A stretch of 64,000 nt of DNA from CAVZGO01 sp963774935 (GTDB lineage: Bacteria > Chloroflexota > Anaerolineae > Anaerolineales > UBA4823). The translations under genes were made by a program, and so were the position numbers. The number at the start of each line of letters is the position of its first letter. Position 1 is the first letter of the stretch. The notes beneath the pieces are model-generated. The model did not search any database. It saw nothing but the letters and a program-made list of their open reading frames with translations, and was not told the DNA's origin. The stretch spans positions 434,001 to 498,000 of the forward strand of contig CAVZGO010000007.1 of NCBI GenBank assembly GCA_963774935.1. The letters are read 5' to 3'. Below are positions 43,478-52,075 of the stretch, one piece after another.

Positions 43478-44866
43478 TTATTCCTCACCGACGATTGGTG
43501 CTGCCTCATCTTCAACAGGACTGGCATCAATATCAGCAGGACCGGTATCACCATCAGCAGGACTGAAATCACCTTCAACAGGACTGGCATCATCTTCAGC
43601 AGGACTGTCATCACCTTCGTGAGCTTTCTCGACCTCATCCGATAATGCCATCTTCCAATCCAGGTCGGCATAGGCTGGTAAGTCTACCTTACGCAGGCTC
43701 AGACCAATCCGGCGGCGTTCTGGATCTATCTTGATGACTCGCAGGGTGCGTACATCACCTTCTTTAATAACTTCTTTGGGATGTACCACACGCTGCTCGC
43801 TTAGCTCAGATACATGGATTAAGCCTTCCAAATCGCCTTCAAGCCGGGCGAAAGCGCCAAACTTGGTCAGGTGGGTGATTGTCCCTTCGACCAACATGCC
43901 TTCTTTGAGATGGCCTACTTTCTGAACCCACGGATCTTCTAATAGCTGCCGGATCGACAGGCCGATACGCTTGCGATCGCGATCTACGCTGATAACCTTA
44001 ACTTTGACTTCTTGACCAACCTTCAGAACTTCGTTGGGGTGATTAATCCGTTCCCAAGAAATTTCAGAGAGGTGCACCAGTCCATCGGCACCTTCAATAT
44101 TGACAAATGCGCCAAAATCAGCCAGGCTTGTCACACGGCCGGTACGGATGATGCCTTCCTGTAATTCATCCAGCAAACGGTCTTTCAAGGTTTCACGAGT
44201 TTCCAACAGTGCCAGGCGTTCGGACAGAATCAGACGGCGGCGTTCGCGATCAACTTCGATCACCCGTACACGCATCTCATCACCAACCATACGTCCCCAG
44301 CGCTGCTCAGGAGATTCATTTCCAGACCCTGAACGGCGAGTCAAGCTGATTTGTGAAGCTGGTACAAAGCCTCTTAAACCGCCAACCGGGACGATTAAAC
44401 CACCCTTGTTATACCCAACTACCTTGCTGTCGTATGGCTGATTGTCAGCGAGCAGTTGCTCAACTTCTTCCCAATCTTTTTCTTCCCGAGCGCGCATATA
44501 GGAAAGGACAACATTTCCATTGTTATCTTCAGGCGCAACGACAAACACCGGGATTTCCATTCCAACCGTGAAAGTTGAGCGGATTTCTGCTGGTATTTGT
44601 TCCAACTCTCGACTGGAGATTACCCCTTCAGATTTTGTCCCAACACTGACCAAGATTTCGGTATCGCGGATCGTCGCAATTACACCTTGGCGAATCTCAC
44701 CCTGGTTCGGGAAATCCAGGCTCAGACCTTGCTCTTCCAGGAGGGACTCCATCGAAGGCAAATCTTGACCCCCCTTGTCAGATGTTTCACCTTGCTGGTT
44801 CATGTCGGGCTCAAGACGCTGCTCGACAAGGGCATCACTTTGTTCCATAATGACTACTTGCTCCAA
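43478..44866 (-). CDS. rpsA: S1-domain protein, ribosomal protein S1-like
   Basis: A 462-residue RNA-binding protein with four S1 domains (approximately 55-125, 140-215, 228-297, 313-383). It resembles the shorter S1 of non-proteobacteria; S1 helps mRNA bind the 30S subunit. Domain three (GRVTSLADFGAFVNIEGADGLVHLSE) is canonical. The first 50 residues are acidic. The tail (about 415-462) is an acidic seven-residue repeat, six copies of the form DDASPVE/GDFSPAD, encoded by a 21-bp DNA repeat. Divergent from the chelatase gene, 45 bases away at the ORF level. Confidence 0.87.
   Translation of the reverse strand: MEQVVIMEQSDALVEQRLEPDMNQQGETSDKGGQDLPSMESLLEEQGLSLDFPNQGEIRQGVIATIRDTEILVSVGTKSEGVISSRELEQIPAEIRSTFTVGMEIPVFVVAPEDNNGNVVLSYMRAREEKDWEEVEQLLADNQPYDSKVVGYNKGGLIVPVGGLRGFVPASQISLTRRSGSGNESPEQRWGRMVGDEMRVRVIEVDRERRRLILSERLALLETRETLKDRLLDELQEGIIRTGRVTSLADFGAFVNIEGADGLVHLSEISWERINHPNEVLKVGQEVKVKVISVDRDRKRIGLSIRQLLEDPWVQKVGHLKEGMLVEGTITHLTKFGAFARLEGDLEGLIHVSELSEQRVVHPKEVIKEGDVRTLRVIKIDPERRRIGLSLRKVDLPAYADLDWKMALSDEVEKAHEGDDSPAEDDASPVEGDFSPADGDTGPADIDASPVEDEAAPIVGEE
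43500..43625. repeat. Six 21-bp tandem repeats inside rpsA
   Basis: The units encode SPAED/SPVEG/SPADG-type heptapeptides, with CAGCAGGACTG or CAACAGGACTG recurring each 21 bases on the plus strand. Copy number is likely to vary between strains. Confidence 0.8.
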
Positions 44867-44968
44867 ATGAGGATAAGGATTTGAATTGTATTATAAATGT
44901 GAAAAGTTATCTTGGCAACCTTTCTCATAAGGTATAATGGAAAAACACTCGCCTCGCAAGGTTATTCT

Positions 44969-46069
44969 ATGCCCCCTATCTATCCTTTTACTGCCGTTGT
45001 TGGGCAGGAGCGCATGAAGCGCGCCCTGGTTTTAAACGCGGTAGATCCCCGTATTGGTGGAGTTTTGATTCGCGGTGAACGAGGAACAGCTAAATCCACC
45101 GCAGCACGAGCAATGGCTGCTTTACTACCCGAAATTGAAGTCTTTGCCGATTTTCCCTTTAATGACGATCCCAATGCACCGAATACCTGGTCTGATTGGG
45201 TGAAAGAGCAAAAAGCTGCTGGAGAAGAGCTGGTTGTCATAAAACATCGCATTCGATTTATTAATCTCCCAGTAAGCGCTACAGAAGACCGTGTGGTAGG
45301 TACTTTAGATATTGAAAAAGCCATCCAGCGAGGTGAACGTCATTTCGAGCCAGGCGTTCTCGCTGCTGCAAACCGCGGATTACTTTATATTGATGAAGTA
45401 AATTTGCTGGACGATCATGTAGTCGACCTGCTGCTCGATTCAGCCGCTATGGGTACGAACATCGTCGAGCGCGAAGGTATTTCTTTCTCCCACCCGGCTC
45501 GCTTCATACTTGTAGGAACCATGAATCCGGAAGAAGGCGATTTGCGGCCTCAGTTGCTGGATCGATTCGCCCTTTCGGTGGAAATCCATGGTATTCGCGA
45601 TGCCCGTGAGCGTGTACTGATCATGCAGCGCAACCTCGCTTACGAGTCCACCCCTGAAGAGTTCCGCAAACAATGGGAACCGCACGAACAGGAATTATCA
45701 CACCAGATCGAACAAGCGCGCACCCTGGTAGATGATGTGACTTATTCCAGCCGTGACCTGTTATCCATCGCCGCCTTAACATCATCTTTAAACGTTGACG
45801 GTCATCGCTCTGATCTGGTGATTCTAAAAACCGCTCGTGCTCATGCCGCTTTTGAGGGTCGCACCACCATAACCGACCGGGATATCGCATTGGCTGCTGA
45901 ACTAACGCTTCCACACCGGATTAAGCGCGGACCATTTCATCAGGCTGAAATTACTATGGAAGACCTGCAGGAGCGTATCGAGCAATTACAGGGCTCCGCA
46001 TCTACCACGGGCGAGCCTGAGCCGGTGCTTGATGATGACCAGCTAAGCGAAAAAAAAAACCGACACTAA
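44969..46069 (+). CDS. chlI: Mg/Co chelatase AAA+ ATPase part (ChlI/BchI-like)
   Basis: A 366-residue AAA+ ATPase of the magnesium/cobalt-chelatase family. Walker A is GERGTAKST (36-44), Walker B LLYIDEVNLLDD (near 140), and GTMNPEEGDLRPQLLDRF marks the arginine-finger region. The C-terminal Pro/Glu-rich stretch (about 345-362) leads to SEKKNRH and a stop. That stop comes three codons after a run of ten A (46050-46059). The neighbouring -1 frame continues straight into the chelatase VWA domain. The protein is thus the zero-frame product of a chlI-chlD gene. It could serve cobalamin synthesis as well as chlorophyll-type metal insertion. ATG at 44969; an ORF extension to 44912 is unlikely. Confidence 0.9.
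   Translation: MPPIYPFTAVVGQERMKRALVLNAVDPRIGGVLIRGERGTAKSTAARAMAALLPEIEVFADFPFNDDPNAPNTWSDWVKEQKAAGEELVVIKHRIRFINLPVSATEDRVVGTLDIEKAIQRGERHFEPGVLAAANRGLLYIDEVNLLDDHVVDLLLDSAAMGTNIVEREGISFSHPARFILVGTMNPEEGDLRPQLLDRFALSVEIHGIRDARERVLIMQRNLAYESTPEEFRKQWEPHEQELSHQIEQARTLVDDVTYSSRDLLSIAALTSSLNVDGHRSDLVILKTARAHAAFEGRTTITDRDIALAAELTLPHRIKRGPFHQAEITMEDLQERIEQLQGSASTTGEPEPVLDDDQLSEKKNRH
46050..46069 (+). promoter_or_regulatory. Candidate programmed -1 frameshift site (A10 run)
   Basis: Ten A at 46050-46059 contain the heptamer A AAA AAC (46054-46060) in the zero frame. The zero-frame stop TAA is at 46067-46069. A -1 slip here joins the ATPase to the VWA frame. No clear upstream Shine-Dalgarno-like stimulator or strong downstream stem was found by eye. 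Confidence 0.6.
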
Positions 46070-47025
46070 GCTCAGAAGCAGAAACTGAAGATTCGCAACA
46101 GGCGCCAACTGAGCCAAATCGGCAAAGTGTCTTTGAGTCGTTAAGCACAAACTGGTGGGAAGGCGGCGAGAAGGTTAAAATCGGGCAGGTTTTCCAGCCG
46201 CGCAAGTTTGAAAATCCAATTGACCGCGTGAGCCGCCGCCTGGGTGGTCGCCGGTCCAGAACTCGCACAGAACGAAAACGAGGGCGCTATATCCAGGCTC
46301 GGCCGGCGGAAGGTCGCACCGACGATCTGGCTTTCGACGCTACCCTGCGAGCGGCAGCTCCGTTTCAGAAGGAGCGCTCAGAGCTTCGCAAGCGCGTTGC
46401 CTTTGCCATCCGCTCCAGCGACTTTCAACGCAAGATTCGGGTTAAGAAAGCTTCAAACCTGATTCTGTTTGTCGTCGATGCTTCATGGTCAATGGCTGTG
46501 GCAGAAAGAATGAGCGCGACAAAAGGCGCCATCCTTTCCCTTCTGACAGATGCTTATCAGCGCCGTGACCGGGTAGGGTTAATTGTTTTCCAAAAAAACA
46601 AGGCGACTTTAATATTGGACCCAACCAACTCGGTTCACCTGGCTAAAAAAGCACTGGCGGATATCCCTGTAGGAGGAAAAACCCCTCTCTCCGCCGGTTT
46701 ATATATGGCGTTCCAGATCATCCTGCGCGAAAGGATATTACATCCCGATGTGAATCCAATGATGATCTTGCTTACCGATGGCGCCGGAAATGTTTCTATG
46801 ACGCACCTGCCTCCTCAAGAGGAATCAAACCGGCTGGCCAACCAAATTGCTGACGAAAACATTCACTGTATTGTTATCAATATGGAACATGCTGCGTTCG
46901 ACCAGGGTCTGGCACAAAGCCTGGCTGATCATCTCAAAGCACCTTGCTACACTTTGAGCGAGCTGAAAGCCGAAACCCTTTACCAGACTGTCCGCGATGA
47001 AATGGTCACTCCCCGCTCTGGCTAA
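46060..47025 (+). CDS. chlD: Mg/Co chelatase VWA part (ChlD/BchD C-terminal half)
   Basis: The -1 frame reads through from the A-run and encodes about 320 residues: an acidic linker (EAETEDSQQAPTEP), a conserved region (WWEGGEKVKIGQVFQPRKF) and a von Willebrand factor A domain. The VWA domain has the metal-ion motif DASWSM, plus LLTDGAG. It is the ChlD/BchD half that docks on the ATPase and drives metal insertion. A GTG at 46228 could also start a separate short protein. The fusion from 44969 would be about 685 residues, the usual size of one-gene chelatase D proteins. Confidence 0.88.
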   Translation, partial: PTLSSEAETEDSQQAPTEPNRQSVFESLSTNWWEGGEKVKIGQVFQPRKFENPIDRVSRRLGGRRSRTRTERKRGRYIQARPAEGRTDDLAFDATLRAAAPFQKERSELRKRVAFAIRSSDFQRKIRVKKASNLILFVVDASWSMAVAERMSATKGAILSLLTDAYQRRDRVGLIVFQKNKATLILDPTNSVHLAKKALADIPVGGKTPLSAGLYMAFQIILRERILHPDVNPMMILLTDGAGNVSMTHLPPQEESNRLANQIADENIHCIVINMEHAAFDQGLAQSLADHLKAPCYTLSELKAETLYQTVRDEMVTPRSG

Positions 47026-47055
47026 ATTAGCGTTCAATTCCCAGGAATTTACATA

Positions 47056-48204
47056 ATGACGAATATCTCATCCCGCATCGCTTCATTTCCTAATTCAGCC
47101 ATCAGTTATATGGCGCGTCTGGCAGAGCAATATAAAGCAATCAATCTTGCCCAGGGTGTGCCTGACTTTGATCCGCCCCCTGAGTTAATCCAGGCTGCCA
47201 TAGATGCCTTAAAAGCTGGGCACAATCAATACGCCCATACTTGGGGATCTCCCCGTTTTCGCCAGGCACTTGCCCGCAAACACAACCATTTCACCGGACT
47301 CGAAATCGATCCCGATCTGCATATCACAACTACCGTAGGTGGCACCGAAGCCTTACTGGCTACCCTGGCAGCTATAACAAATCCCGGAGATAAAGTAGCT
47401 ATTTTTTCACCCCATTACGAGGCATACCCGGTAGATACTCACCTGTTTGGTGCTGAACCGGTATATATCCAGCTCCACCTACCGGATTTCATGGTAGATC
47501 CAGATGAATTAAGGCGTGTGTTCCAACAAGGCGTCAAGGCTCTGGTTTTATGTAATCCTGCCAACCCAAGTGGTAAGGTTTTCAATAAATCAGAGCTTGA
47601 AATCATTGCCAGCCTGGCGCAAGAATTTGATGTCATCGTGCTTGCTGATGAAATCTACGAGCACATTGTTTATCTTCCTTACCAGCATATTTACCTCTCA
47701 AGCCTCCCTGGGATGTTCGAGAGGACGGTCTCGTGCAGCTCGCTTTCCAAGACGTATGCAGTCACTGGCTGGCGAGTGGGATATGCCATTGCTCCACCAC
47801 ACATTTCCGAGGCTATTCGCAAGGTACACGATTTTTTGACTGTCGGTGCGCCGACACCACTGCAAGAAGCTGCTGTAACCGCACTTGAGTTCCCAAGTGC
47901 ATATTACGAAGATCTCCAGTCGGAATACCAGCGAAAACGCGATATTATCCAGGGTTATCTGGAGGCTATCGGCTTGCCATATATTCAGCCTCAAGGCGCT
48001 TATTACATTTTGATCGACATCTCAGCCTTTGGATACAAGAGCGACTATGATTTCTGCTCCTGGCTGGTAAAAAATATCGGTGTGGCAGTGCTTCCGGGTT
48101 CTTACTTCTTCCACGAGCCTGTTAATCACCTAGTCCGAATTAACTTTGCAAAACGAGACGAAACGCTTCATGAAGCTGGGCGACGGTTCACTTACCTGAA
48201 ATAA
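47056..48204 (+). CDS. Class I PLP-dependent aminotransferase
   Basis: A 382-residue aminotransferase of fold type I. It has the substrate-binding GVPDFDPPP, TTVGGTEALLATLAA, NPANPSGKVF, ADEIYEH, and the Schiff-base Lys in SLSKTYAVTGWRVGY. It is closest in pattern to methionine/kynurenine/aspartate aminotransferases (YbdL type). Substrate range is not predictable. It starts 30 bases after the chelatase stop and is followed 1 base later by the M1-like lipoprotein gene, suggesting a plus-strand transcription unit. Confidence 0.88.
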   Translation: MTNISSRIASFPNSAISYMARLAEQYKAINLAQGVPDFDPPPELIQAAIDALKAGHNQYAHTWGSPRFRQALARKHNHFTGLEIDPDLHITTTVGGTEALLATLAAITNPGDKVAIFSPHYEAYPVDTHLFGAEPVYIQLHLPDFMVDPDELRRVFQQGVKALVLCNPANPSGKVFNKSELEIIASLAQEFDVIVLADEIYEHIVYLPYQHIYLSSLPGMFERTVSCSSLSKTYAVTGWRVGYAIAPPHISEAIRKVHDFLTVGAPTPLQEAAVTALEFPSAYYEDLQSEYQRKRDIIQGYLEAIGLPYIQPQGAYYILIDISAFGYKSDYDFCSWLVKNIGVAVLPGSYFFHEPVNHLVRINFAKRDETLHEAGRRFTYLK

Positions 48205-48205
48205 C

Positions 48206-49717
48206 ATGATGAAAAGCAAAATATACACCATCTTGGTTTTGCTGTTCCTATTGATCTCAGGATGCAGCCAACAGACAATAACTACCCCAGCCGCGGAGAC
48301 GCCATCGTTCACTGCGCCTTCACCCTCGCCAACAGAACCTAGTACTCCAACCTTTGAAATATCCCCTTCACCCACTCCGCTGGCAGCCTCCGGCGGGCAG
48401 GAAATTCCGCTTCCACAATATACCCTGAACGTAAATTTTAATTATGACGAGCATACTCTTCAGGTTGATGAGGCTATTCGTTATTACAATGCATCTACTG
48501 AGACAATTAACGATCTGGTTCTGATGGTCGACCCGTTATACTTTCCAGGAGTCTTTACTTTAAAAGAGCTTAAGTGGGGAAACGGGCAGCCGGTTAACAA
48601 TATACAAACAGATCAGGGTTGGCTGGGGTTCGACCTTCAGACACCTTTAGCGCCTGCTGATCGTATCGATTTATTGATTACCTACCAGCTCAATTTACCT
48701 TCACCACAGCCTTCTCCCACCACCCGACCAGTTCCATTTGGCTACACTGCACAACAAACCAACCTTGTAGATTGGTATCCTTTCATCCCCCCGTATGTGA
48801 CCGGGCAGGGCTGGATAGCCCATCCATCCAGCTATTACGGCGAACACCTGTCGTATGATCTATCAGATTTCGATGTCACCATCCAGCTAAGCCCTGCCCG
48901 CGATAACCTGATACTTGCCGCCAGTTCACCTGGTCAACAAGAAGGTAACAAATTTCACTATGAACATCTAAAAGCACGCAACTTTGCCTGGTCTGCCAGC
49001 CCGTATTATCAAGTGCTAGAAGCTCAGGCTGGTCCGATTACGGTACGATCTTATGCCTTTGCTGGCCAGCAGGCTGCGAATCAAACGGTATTGGATACCA
49101 CCGTACAATCGCTCGAATTATTCTCACGCTTGTTTGGAGAATACCCTCGAATGCTGCTCAGTGTTGTGGAAGCCGATTTTTTAGATGGAATGGAATACGA
49201 TGGCTTATACTTCTTAAGTAAGGGATTCTACAATCTATATACCGATACACCAGGACAATATCTGGTTACGATCGCCGCTCATGAAACTGCTCACCAATGG
49301 TGGTACGCGTCGCTAGCCAATGATCAAGCCATGGAACCCTGGCTGGACGAAGCTTTGTGTACTTTTAGCGAGCTTTTGTATTATGAAAACGTTGCTCCAG
49401 CGGGGGTAGATTGGTGGTGGAATGCTCGGGTTAAATTTTATAATCCAAGCGGATGGGTAGATACCACAATTTATAACCCATTTGGTGATGCACAGCCTTA
49501 TCGTGGCTACCGTGATGCCGTTTACCTCAATGGTGCAATGTTTCTAGATGCTTTGCGTACACATATGGGATCTCAGTCTTTTATGGAATTTCTGAAGGCT
49601 TATGCAAGCCAGAATCAATGGGATCGGGTTACACGCGATAACTTTTTTGAGCTACTCAATCAGTATTCAACGAACGATCCGTCAGAGATCATTAATCTTT
49701 ATTTTTATTTACCATAA
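48206..49717 (+). CDS. M1-like zinc aminopeptidase lipoprotein
   Basis: A 503-residue exported protein with a lipobox signal (ILVLLFLLISGC) and a Ser/Thr/Pro linker to about residue 55. An N-terminal beta domain and a gluzincin core with HETAHQWW and the third ligand Glu in DEALCTFSELLYYE follow. The GMEYDG motif replaces the usual GAMEN. Its 3-prime end reaches the AT-rich edge of the candidate origin. Predicted to be anchored on the outer membrane-facing side and to cleave peptides. Confidence 0.86.
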   Translation: MMKSKIYTILVLLFLLISGCSQQTITTPAAETPSFTAPSPSPTEPSTPTFEISPSPTPLAASGGQEIPLPQYTLNVNFNYDEHTLQVDEAIRYYNASTETINDLVLMVDPLYFPGVFTLKELKWGNGQPVNNIQTDQGWLGFDLQTPLAPADRIDLLITYQLNLPSPQPSPTTRPVPFGYTAQQTNLVDWYPFIPPYVTGQGWIAHPSSYYGEHLSYDLSDFDVTIQLSPARDNLILAASSPGQQEGNKFHYEHLKARNFAWSASPYYQVLEAQAGPITVRSYAFAGQQAANQTVLDTTVQSLELFSRLFGEYPRMLLSVVEADFLDGMEYDGLYFLSKGFYNLYTDTPGQYLVTIAAHETAHQWWYASLANDQAMEPWLDEALCTFSELLYYENVAPAGVDWWWNARVKFYNPSGWVDTTIYNPFGDAQPYRGYRDAVYLNGAMFLDALRTHMGSQSFMEFLKAYASQNQWDRVTRDNFFELLNQYSTNDPSEIINLYFYLP

Positions 49718-50060
49718 GTAAATGGTATAGTAGTCGTAGTAGGGGCTGTGGATATGTTGATGAATACGGTTTTGTTTTGAATCGTCCTCACATATGGCAT
49801 CATCAGGCTTGTGATGACCAGATGTTGGGGTTTTGGGGAAGAATTTATCCCCATGTGATTTGCGGATAAAAAAAGGATCGATACCATCTAAATGGGAGAC
49901 TAAATCCGATAAATATAGATATGGTGGAGCTGACATTTGTGCCCCCATATATAGGGGTCATGACAAAAAGTAAAATATAAAGCTATGGGAGGATTCTCCC
50001 CAGTTCGGGTAGTTTATCCCCAGTTTTTCACCATTTATCCACATATTTTGATGGTGTTGC
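49686..50060. other. Candidate chromosomal replication origin (oriC)
   Basis: An AT-rich stretch at 49,686-49,727 overlaps the peptidase gene end. It is followed by five triplets TAG TAG TCG TAG TAG (49728-49742), the spacer GGGGC, and TGTGGATAT (49747-49755), one base from a reversed DnaA box. This is the DnaA-trio/GC-cluster/box order of bacterial origin unwinding elements. Further boxes: TTATCCCCA (49845-49853, 50014-50022), TGCGGATAA (49861-49869) and the perfect TTATCCACA (50035-50043). No coding gene fits. dnaA and dnaN are not in the window. Confidence 0.6.
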
Positions 50061-50285
50061 CGTACCAATCGTTACTTGCAGCAGATTTTGCTAATTTTTA
50101 GCACCCCCACATATAGGAGGGTATTATTTTTTAGGTTACACCTCAACTAGTACCTTACAAGAATGCAACCTTTGTCGTTTCATTGCATCTAAGAAACGGT
50201 ATTAGATCTTTCCAACAGTACTGCGAAAAACAACGTAAAAAGAATAGCTATTTCAATGCAATCAATAATCATGGAGGATGAATAA
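49718..50285. other. Long noncoding gap with DnaA boxes and G-rich near-palindromes
   Basis: No gene is seen. Besides the candidate origin it holds two similar motifs, GCCCCCATATATAGGGGTC (49941-49959) and CACCCCCACATATAGGAGGG (50102-50121), near-palindromic around ATATA. A minus-strand open frame (49709-49948) has no ribosome-binding site or family likeness and is not accepted as a gene. Confidence 0.7.
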
Positions 50286-50693
50286 ATGGAAATGATCATA
50301 GATTTTCCCGGTGGGGCGCGTGTTGATGCCCATTTCGATGAATTTACCGTGAAGACGGACCAACCGCCAATGGGAGGCGGTACAGGCTCTGCGCCATCCC
50401 CATTCGCGGTCTTTTTGTCATCGATTGGCACCTGTGCAGGGATTTACGTTTTGGGCTTTTGTAAGCAGCGCGACCTGCCTACCAGCGGAATCCGGATTGT
50501 GCAGCGGATGCACAATGATCCAATGACCGGTATGATCGGTAAAATTGATCTGGAGATCCAGGTCCCCCCGACTTTCCCCGAGAAGTACCTGCCTTCTTTG
50601 ATTCGTTCCGCGGAATTATGTGCGGTGAAGAAGCATCTCGAAAAGCCGCCTGTATTTGAGATCACTACCCGTGCTGTAGAAGCGACTGCCTAA
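50286..50693 (+). CDS. OsmC/Ohr-family protein
   Basis: A 135-residue member of the OsmC/YhfA family. It has the MGGGTGSAPSPFAVFLSSIGTCAGIYVLGF core with its Cys and the C-terminal SAELCAVKKHLEKPPVF with the second reactive Cys. OsmC proteins reduce organic hydroperoxides or disulfides. The start at 50286 follows GGAGGATG. It is followed by a bidirectional terminator. Confidence 0.87.
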   Translation: MEMIIDFPGGARVDAHFDEFTVKTDQPPMGGGTGSAPSPFAVFLSSIGTCAGIYVLGFCKQRDLPTSGIRIVQRMHNDPMTGMIGKIDLEIQVPPTFPEKYLPSLIRSAELCAVKKHLEKPPVFEITTRAVEATA

Positions 50694-50755
50694 TAAATTT
50701 CTTCCTGAGAAATGATTCCAGGGGATAACCCTGAAAAGCTATTCTTGGTATAGGT

Positions 50756-50795
50756 AAACAACGATCCGCTGGTTTCATCCAGCGGATCGTTGTTT
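50756..50795. terminator. Bidirectional terminator between the OsmC gene and tRNA-Leu
   Basis: A perfect 17-bp stem, AAACAACGATCCGCTGG (50756-50772) with its complement at 50779-50795 and loop TTTCAT. It has an A-run on one side and TTT on the other, so it can stop transcription from both directions. Confidence 0.85.
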
Positions 50796-50804
50796 ATGGA
50801 ATAG

Positions 50805-50887
50805 TGCCGAAGGTGGGAATCGAACCCACACTCCTTTAGGGAACACGATTTTGAGTCGTGCGCGTCTGCCAGTTCCGCCACTCCGGC
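50805..50887 (-). tRNA. tRNA-Leu (anticodon CAA)
   Basis: On the minus strand the cloverleaf runs GCCGGAG at the 5-prime end paired to CTTCGGC, with one G-U. The anticodon stem CACGA/TCGTG encloses loop CTCAAAA, giving anticodon CAA for Leu UUG codons. The variable arm is long (class II), GTGTGGGTTCGATTCCCAC forms the T-arm, and CCA is not encoded. Length 83. Confidence 0.95.
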
Positions 50888-50995
50888 GCTTACAAGAGTA
50901 ATTTTATCGAAGGTTGCACTGCAGGTCAAGGTAAAGAATCTCGGCAACTCATCTTCTGCCACTCTCCATTATAATTGCCCTGGAGGAAACCCCAA

Positions 50996-52066
50996 ATGCG
51001 TTTAGGAATTATTGGATTACCACAATCTGGGAAAACTACTATTTTTAATGCCCTGACCCGCGGTCACCAGCCTACCAGCATGAGCGGAGGTCGGTTTGAT
51101 GTGCACACGGCTGTGGTGGATGTCCCGGATGGGCGTGTTGATCGTCTTTCAAAAATGTTCCACCCCGAAAAGACGATCTATGCCAAAGTGACCTATGCAG
51201 ATATCGCCGGGCTGGAAGGAGCAGCAGACCGGAGTGGCATCTCGGGGCAATTATTAAATCAGCTGAACCAGATGGAAGGGTTTGTTCATGTGGTGCGCTG
51301 TTTTGAGAACGCCGTTGTTCCACATCCAGCAGGCAGCGTTGATCCCGCTCGGGATATTGCAGCAATGGAAAGTGAGCTGCTGTTGAACGACCTTATTGCG
51401 GTGGAGCGCAAGCAGGAGCGCCTGGCAGAAGAACGAAAAAAAGGTGGAGGGCGTGATCGAGCAGTAATCGATCAGGAGATTAATATTTTTGAACACCTGC
51501 ATACCGCCCTGGCGGGAGGGTTCCCGCTTTCCGACATAGAGATTTCGAACGAAGAAGAGAAAATCCTGTCAGGATTTGGTTTCCTTACCCGTAAACCACT
51601 ATTACTGCTGCTTAACCTGGCGGATGGTCAGGCTGCTCCAGTTATCAATTATTCTCATCAGCGCAGTATGGTTGTCCCGCTGCAAGGTAAGCTCGAGATG
51701 GAATTGGCCCAACTTCCTCCAGAAGATGCGGAAATGTTCATGCAGGAATATGGCATAGAAGAGCTTGGACTCCAGCGAGTGATCCGTCTGTCATACGAGC
51801 TGATGGGATTGCAATCCTTCTTCACTGTTGGAGAGGATGAGGTGCGTGCCTGGACTATCCAGCGCGGCACACCTGCGGTTGAGGCTGCCGGGGTGATCCA
51901 CACCGATTTGCAAAAGGGATTTATCCGCGCCGAAGTTGTTGCATATCATGATCTGGTGAATCTGGGAGGCCTGGCAGAATCGCGCCAGAAGGGGAAGTTG
52001 CGCCTGGAAGGGAAAGAATATATCGTCCAGGACGGCGATATCGTCCATATTCGTTTCAACTTGTAA
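50996..52066 (+). CDS. ychF: Redox-regulated ATPase YchF
   Basis: A 356-residue Obg-family P-loop protein that, unlike its GTPase relatives, prefers ATP. The G1 motif is GLPQSGKTT, G3 is DIAGLEGAAD, then LLLLNLADG near 205 replaces the usual NKxE. A C-terminal TGS domain ends with YIVQDGDIVHIRFNL. YchF binds ribosomes and is involved in stress responses. ATG at 50996 (an extension to 50975 lacks support). The methyltransferase follows 9 bases later. Confidence 0.93.
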   Translation: MRLGIIGLPQSGKTTIFNALTRGHQPTSMSGGRFDVHTAVVDVPDGRVDRLSKMFHPEKTIYAKVTYADIAGLEGAADRSGISGQLLNQLNQMEGFVHVVRCFENAVVPHPAGSVDPARDIAAMESELLLNDLIAVERKQERLAEERKKGGGRDRAVIDQEINIFEHLHTALAGGFPLSDIEISNEEEKILSGFGFLTRKPLLLLLNLADGQAAPVINYSHQRSMVVPLQGKLEMELAQLPPEDAEMFMQEYGIEELGLQRVIRLSYELMGLQSFFTVGEDEVRAWTIQRGTPAVEAAGVIHTDLQKGFIRAEVVAYHDLVNLGGLAESRQKGKLRLEGKEYIVQDGDIVHIRFNL

Positions 52067-52075
52067 ACCACCGCT

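Noticed and set aside
43500..43625. Intergenic repeat array
   Set aside because: It is coding sequence for the acidic tail of the S1 protein.
49709..49948. Minus-strand 79-codon frame in the candidate origin
   Set aside because: No ribosome-binding site, no family likeness and it covers DnaA boxes.
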